From: an uncultured Bacteroidales bacterium
GTDB lineage: Bacteria; Bacteroidota; Bacteroidia; Bacteroidales; UBA932
NCBI GenBank assembly: GCA_947167015.1
Contig: CAMVGM010000018.1
Coordinates: forward strand, 1-37,298
Reading direction: 5' to 3'
Length of the DNA stretch: 37,298 bases
This document shows, in pieces, positions 33,660 through 37,298 of the stretch (its first letter is position 1; each line of letters starts with the position of its first letter). The notes below the pieces were generated by a model. The model was not told where the DNA came from. It ran no database searches and worked only from the letters and a program-made list of their open reading frames with translations. The position numbers and the translations under genes were made by a program.

Positions 33660-33667
33660 TACATTTG
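33660..33667 (+). promoter_or_regulatory. -7 element of gltS
   Basis: TACATTTG, 23 nt before the gltS ATG. Its TTTG is part of the left arm of the palindrome at 33665-33685. No -33 TTTG at the right spacing. Confidence 0.55.
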
Positions 33668-33685
33668 GGAAACGATCGTTCCCAA
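33665..33685. promoter_or_regulatory. Near-perfect palindrome, candidate gltS operator
   Basis: TTGGGA (33665-33670), one unpaired A, the 8-bp palindrome ACGATCGT (33672-33679), then TCCCAA (33680-33685): arms pair completely except for the extra A. It starts in the -7 element and covers the expected transcription start, the position of a repressor site. As RNA it could also form a hairpin at the 5' end. Confidence 0.5.
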
Positions 33686-33690
33686 GAGGC

Positions 33691-34929
33691 ATGCAGGTTC
33701 ACGCGGTTACCCTGGACATGTTCCAAAGCGCGGGAGTGGGCGTCGCCGCCCTGCTCCTGGGCCTGCTGCTGACCCGGAAAGTCCCTTTCCTGAAACGCTT
33801 CTGCATCCCGGCACCGGTGTCCGGCGGCCTGCTGTTTTCCCTGCTGACGCTGGCCCTCTACGGATTTTTCGGCGTAGAGTGCAGTTTCGACGGTACCCTC
33901 CGGGACATCTTCATGCTCGTCTTCTTCACCTCGGTGGGCTTCCAGTCCGACCTGCACGTGCTGCGTACGGGCGGGCGGCCGCTCCTGGTGATGATCCTGC
34001 TGGTGGCCGTGCTGATCGTGGCGCAGAATTTCCTTTCGGTCGGCCTCGCCCGGGGGCTGGGGATGGACCCGCTGTTCGGCATGGCCGCCGGTTCCATCCC
34101 GATGTGCGGCGGGCACGGGACGGCGGGCGGCTTCTCGCCGCTGCTGGAAGAACTGGGGCTGCAGGGGGCCTCGTCCGTGACGATGGCGGCGGCTACCTTC
34201 GGCCTGGTGGCCGGGTCCTTGCTGGGCGGGCCGCTGGCCGAGTCGCTGATCCGCCGGAAACGGCTCGCGGAGCCGTCCGGCGCGCAGGACGGCTTGCCGG
34301 GCGTAGAAGCCGTGGAGGCGTCTCCCGCCGCGCAGGAGGCGTATCTGCACTCGGATGAAAACACCTTCCGCGCCTATCTGTACGCGGTCTGCCTGATCCT
34401 GCTGGCGATGGCGCTGGGCTCCTGCCTGAGCAAGCTGCTGGCGCTGACCGGCATCACCTTCCCGACCTATTTCGGCTCGCTGCTGGCGGCGGCCTTCCTG
34501 CGCAACACCCTGGGCCTGCTGCCCCGCTGGGAAGCCTGGGCGCATCCCGAGAAGATCGTCGCCACCGGCGACCTCTGCCTGTCGCTCTTCCTGGGGATGG
34601 CCATGTCCACGATGCGGCTCTGGGAACTCGCTTCGATGGCCCTGCCCCTCTGCCTGATCCTCTTCGCGCAGGTGGCCCTGATCGCCTTGTTCGCCCGCTT
34701 CGTGGCCTTCCCGCTGCTGGGCCGGGACTACGACGGCGCCGTGCTGGTCAGCGGACTCTGCGGCTTCGGCCTGGGCGCAACGCCCAACGCGATGGCGAAC
34801 ATGTCCGCGGTCTGCTTCAAGTACCGCTATGCCGTGAATCCCTTCGTCATCGTCCCGATCATCGGGGCGATGTTCGTGGACATCATCAATACCGGGGTGG
34901 TGACCCTGTTCCTGAATCTTATCCGTTGA
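33691..34929 (+). CDS. gltS: Sodium/glutamate symporter
   Basis: A 412-aa membrane protein of the GltS (ESS) family, which imports glutamate with sodium. About ten hydrophobic helices are visible in two halves; the conserved pore motifs are present, GGHGTAGGF near residue 139 in the first half and LGATPNAMANM near 361 in the second, the matching reentrant loop. The start is the ATG at 33691, giving a short N-terminus before helix 1 (VGVAALLLGLLL) and lying 23 nt after the -7 element. The next gene, a C26 amidohydrolase, begins 5 nt after the stop, so the two form an operon that points to scavenging of glutamate or gamma-glutamyl compounds. Confidence 0.93.
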   Translation: MQVHAVTLDMFQSAGVGVAALLLGLLLTRKVPFLKRFCIPAPVSGGLLFSLLTLALYGFFGVECSFDGTLRDIFMLVFFTSVGFQSDLHVLRTGGRPLLVMILLVAVLIVAQNFLSVGLARGLGMDPLFGMAAGSIPMCGGHGTAGGFSPLLEELGLQGASSVTMAAATFGLVAGSLLGGPLAESLIRRKRLAEPSGAQDGLPGVEAVEASPAAQEAYLHSDENTFRAYLYAVCLILLAMALGSCLSKLLALTGITFPTYFGSLLAAAFLRNTLGLLPRWEAWAHPEKIVATGDLCLSLFLGMAMSTMRLWELASMALPLCLILFAQVALIALFARFVAFPLLGRDYDGAVLVSGLCGFGLGATPNAMANMSAVCFKYRYAVNPFVIVPIIGAMFVDIINTGVVTLFLNLIR

Positions 34930-34934
34930 CGCCT

Positions 34935-35672
34935 ATGCGACGCATCTTCCTGTCCCTTTCCCTGCTGCTGGCGGTCGCCTGCAGCGCCCCCAAGACGCCC
35001 CTGATCGGCATCAGCTGCTCGCGCAGCGCGAGCGGCGCCACCCAGCTTGCCACCACCTATACCGAAGCCGTCGCGCGCGCCGGCGGCATCGCCGTGGTGC
35101 TGCCCACCGTGGCCGACGCCGCGCAGGCGGAGGCCCTGCTGGGCGTGCTCGACGGCCTCATCCTTTCCGGCGGGGAGGACGTCCAGCCCGGCTGGTATGG
35201 GGAGGAGGTTTGGAACGAGACGGTCCACGTGGACTCCCTGCGGGACCGCAGCGACAGCCTGCTCGCCCGGGCCGCGCTCGCTTCGGAGAAGCCCATCCTG
35301 GCGATCTGCCGGGGGGCGCAGCTGATGAACGTGGTGCTGGGCGGGTCCCTGTACCAGGACCTGCCGACCCAGTTCGGGACGGCCGTCGCGCACGGCGGGG
35401 GGGTGGAGCACCGGATCGGGCTGGAAGCGGACAGCGTCCTGGCCGGACTCTACGGAACGGATTCCCTGACCGTCAATTCCTTCCATCACCAGGCGGTCAA
35501 GGACGTGGCGCCGGGCGTCAAAATCACCGCCCGGTCTGCGGACGGCTTGCCGGAAGCCTTCGAGACCGGGCGGGTATGGGCCGTCCAGTTCCATCCGGAG
35601 AAGATGCTGCAGCAGGGCGACAGCTCCTGGATTTCCCTGTTCGGCGCTTTTGTCGGGCGCTGCGGATCCTAG
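34935..35672 (+). CDS. Lipoprotein peptidase C26 (PuuD-like gamma-glutamyl hydrolase)
   Basis: A 245-aa class I glutamine-amidotransferase fold enzyme of the C26 group. The triad is complete: Cys125 in AICRGAQ, His220 and Glu222 in VQFHPEK. Segments LIGISCSR, AGGIAVVLP, LDGLILSGGEDVQP and VNSFHHQAVK match gamma-glutamyl-GABA hydrolase and related enzymes. Unlike PuuD itself, it has a lipoprotein signal (MRRIFLSLSLLLAVACS, lipobox Cys17), so it should act outside the inner membrane. The ATG at 34935 starts this signal. It is in operon with gltS, fitting release of glutamate from gamma-glutamyl compounds and its uptake; the precise substrate is unknown. Its TAG stop overlaps the stop of the convergent GH3 gene within the tetramer CTAG. 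Confidence 0.88.
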   Translation: MRRIFLSLSLLLAVACSAPKTPLIGISCSRSASGATQLATTYTEAVARAGGIAVVLPTVADAAQAEALLGVLDGLILSGGEDVQPGWYGEEVWNETVHVDSLRDRSDSLLARAALASEKPILAICRGAQLMNVVLGGSLYQDLPTQFGTAVAHGGGVEHRIGLEADSVLAGLYGTDSLTVNSFHHQAVKDVAPGVKITARSADGLPEAFETGRVWAVQFHPEKMLQQGDSSWISLFGAFVGRCGS

Positions 35673-37298
35673 ATCGTCACGTCCACGGACTTGAGGTCCT
35701 CATCGCGGGATGATCCGCCGTAGAGCAGCTGGTAGCGGCCGGGACGGATCGAGAGCTCGTCGATGGAAGCGTCGTAGAACTCGAAGGCGCCCGCACCGAG
35801 CTGCACCGTCACGTCCGCGGTCTGGCCGGCGGCGATCTTCACGCGCTTGAAGCCCTTGAGGGACTTGATCGGGGCGCCCGGATCATCCAATGCCTTCACA
35901 TAGACCTGGACCACCTCTTCGCCGTCGCAGGCGCCGGTGTTGGTCACCGGGACGGTCAGCGTCATCGAAGCGGGCTTGCCCTGGACCTTCGCCTCGCCGT
36001 AGCCGAAGCTGGTGTAGCTGAGTCCGTATCCGAAAGGATAGAGCGGCTTGCCGCGGAAGTAGCGGTAGGTCCTGTTCTCCATAGAATAGTCCTGGAAATC
36101 AGGGAGTTGGTCGGTAGATGCATAGAAGGTGACAGGCAGGCGTCCGGCGGGATTGTAATCGCCGAAGAGCACGTCCGCGACCGCGAGGCCGCAGGCCTGT
36201 CCGCCGTACCAGGCCTGGACGAGGGCGTCGTACTTGTCCTCGACGCCGCCGAAGGCGATGGCGCTTCCGGACACGTTCACGAGCACGACCGGCTTGCCGG
36301 TGGCGTCCATCTCGGCGAGCAGCTGCTGCTGGATCTCGGGAAGTTCGATGTAGGAGCGGTCGTGGCCCTCGCCTTCCTCGTTGGAGGAGATGCCGCTCAC
36401 CATCACGATCACGTCGGCGTCCTTCACGCGCGCCGCGACGGCCTTCAGGTCGGCGGGACGGCGGCTGTAGAGGTCGAAGGAGAAGGAGGCGGAGCGGGCC
36501 TCGGGCTGCTCGAGTTCGATCCGGATGTCATAGGTCTTGCCGACGACCACCGGGAAGGTGGTGGGGGCGAAACCCCGGAAGAAGCCGCCGAAGCCACCGA
36601 AACGGCCGGCGGGCACTTCGGCCTGCTCGGCGACGGTCTCGCCGTTCACCGTGAACTTGTACTTGCCGCTGCCGCGTACGGAGTAGATCATGTCGCCGGT
36701 GTAGTCGGCGGTGAAACTGCCGGTGTAGCGGGCGGAGAAGCCGGTCAGGTTGACGCCTTCGGCCCAGGGGCAGTCCTCGTGGGCGAGGGCGGGGGAGGTG
36801 GTGTTCAGCGTGAGCGGCTCGTCATAGTCCACCGTGGCCGCGGCGGGGCCTTCCATGCCAACGTTGTTGAAATACTCGGCGTGCAGGCCCTTGCCGCCGC
36901 CCATGCGGGAGAAGTAACGGGTGGTGATGGACGGCTCCACGAGGTCGCAGGCGCGTTCGTAGATGATGTTGGCGCCGGGGGCGGCGTCACGGATGGCGTC
37001 CAGGATGGTGTGGGTGTTCGCGGCGGTGGGGTAGCCGTTGTAGTTGCCCAGCATCACGCGGGCGTCGTCGGCGTTCGGGCCCACGACGGCGATGGTCCCG
37101 CTCTTCTTGAGCGGAAGCACGTTCCCCTCGTTCTTGAGCAGGACGATGGCCTCGCGGGCGGCCTTGAGGGCCAGCTCGGTATGGGCGGGGCTGCTCAGGG
37201 TCTCCTCTCCGAGCTTCGCCCAGGGGAGTTTCTCGGCGGGATCGAACATGCCCAGCTCGAAGCGGGCCTTGAGGATCCTGCGGACGTTCACGTCGATG
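35669..37298 (-). CDS. GH3 beta-glycosidase, C-terminal part (cut by window edge)
   Basis: The reading frame runs off the right end, so the N-terminal barrel and its nucleophile are not seen; about 543 codons remain. The visible part matches the second half of the GH3 at 10918-13527: the end of the barrel (RFELGMFDPAEKLPWA), the alpha/beta sandwich beginning at IAVVGPNADDA, a PA14-like insert, the acid/base region SSNEEGEGHD and the C-terminal Fn3-like domain (VPVTNTG, QVYVKALDDP). A Gly/Phe-rich loop lies near 36560-36610. The two proteins are paralogues, differing mostly in the insert, so substrates may differ. Signal peptide, promoter and upstream neighbours lie outside the window. Confidence 0.9.
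   Translation of the reverse strand, partial: IDVNVRRILKARFELGMFDPAEKLPWAKLGEETLSSPAHTELALKAAREAIVLLKNEGNVLPLKKSGTIAVVGPNADDARVMLGNYNGYPTAANTHTILDAIRDAAPGANIIYERACDLVEPSITTRYFSRMGGGKGLHAEYFNNVGMEGPAAATVDYDEPLTLNTTSPALAHEDCPWAEGVNLTGFSARYTGSFTADYTGDMIYSVRGSGKYKFTVNGETVAEQAEVPAGRFGGFGGFFRGFAPTTFPVVVGKTYDIRIELEQPEARSASFSFDLYSRRPADLKAVAARVKDADVIVMVSGISSNEEGEGHDRSYIELPEIQQQLLAEMDATGKPVVLVNVSGSAIAFGGVEDKYDALVQAWYGGQACGLAVADVLFGDYNPAGRLPVTFYASTDQLPDFQDYSMENRTYRYFRGKPLYPFGYGLSYTSFGYGEAKVQGKPASMTLTVPVTNTGACDGEEVVQVYVKALDDPGAPIKSLKGFKRVKIAAGQTADVTVQLGAGAFEFYDASIDELSIRPGRYQLLYGGSSRDEDLKSVDVTI

Noticed and set aside
33505..33690. Longer N-terminus for gltS
   Set aside because: The extra 62 residues read antisense through the DnaJ gene start and both promoters; the ATG at 33691 begins just before the first helix and 23 nt after the -7 element.

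Overview
The window looks like chromosomal DNA from a high-GC member of the Bacteroidota, probably a gut or rumen Bacteroidales. The evidence is seen in the sequence. Gene starts lack Shine-Dalgarno sites. Most transcription-unit starts carry the Bacteroidota -7 element TAnnTTTG, several with a TTTG -33 element 19-22 bp upstream. Exported proteins carry short lipoprotein or signal-peptidase-I leaders, many of the latter with Gln as the predicted mature N-terminus. The content is carbohydrate-active enzymes, a long-form HutU and a probable DUF4421 barrel. Genes are packed almost edge to edge: no gap above 300 bp exists, and there is no insertion sequence, integrase, CRISPR or SusC/SusD pair.

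Layout. 1-3.7 kb: the 5' part of a tRNA (minus strand), a GH2 lipoprotein, and a membrane-bound LytTR regulator. 3.8-7.1 kb: a three-gene plus-strand acyl-chain operon (AMP-forming acyl ligase, ketoacyl synthase, FabZ-like dehydratase). 7.1-10.8 kb: a GH106 alpha-L-rhamnosidase-like lipoprotein, divergent from a lipoprotein glutaminyl cyclase. 10.9-19.05 kb: a minus-strand xylan-type operon encoding a GH43/F5-8C/CE1 multidomain enzyme, a second CE1 esterase, a DUF1573 protein and a GH3 lipoprotein. 19.15-24.2 kb: a minus-strand operon with a CE2-type esterase, an SGNH protein, an MBOAT O-acyltransferase and a lipoprotein with two metallo-beta-lactamase domains. 24.26-30.7 kb: a complete plus-strand histidine-utilisation operon, ftcD-hutU-hutH-hutI. 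30.7-33.6 kb: envelope and hypothetical genes on the minus strand (DUF4421-like barrel, a 73-aa small protein, a one-helix membrane protein, a TerB/DnaJ co-chaperone). 33.7-35.7 kb: gltS with a lipoprotein C26 amidohydrolase. 35.7 kb to the end: a second GH3, cut by the window edge.

Two themes connect the genes. The first is breakdown of decorated plant glycan: GH43, GH3, GH2 and GH106 cut glycosidic bonds, while the CE1 and CE2 enzymes remove feruloyl or acetyl esters. The MBOAT/SGNH pair next to CE2 suggests acetyl groups are also put onto a cell-envelope glycan. The second is glutamate: the hut operon makes glutamate from histidine, GltS imports it, the C26 enzyme may release it from gamma-glutamyl compounds, and the glutaminyl cyclase would cap Gln N-termini of exported proteins, including three in the neighbouring operon.

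The most noteworthy items are the MBOAT-SGNH-CE2-tandem MBL operon, the GH43-CE1 fusion beside its CE1 paralogue, Gly-rich insertions shared by several secreted enzymes, a near-perfect palindrome on the gltS promoter, and overlapping stops at four of five convergent gene pairs.
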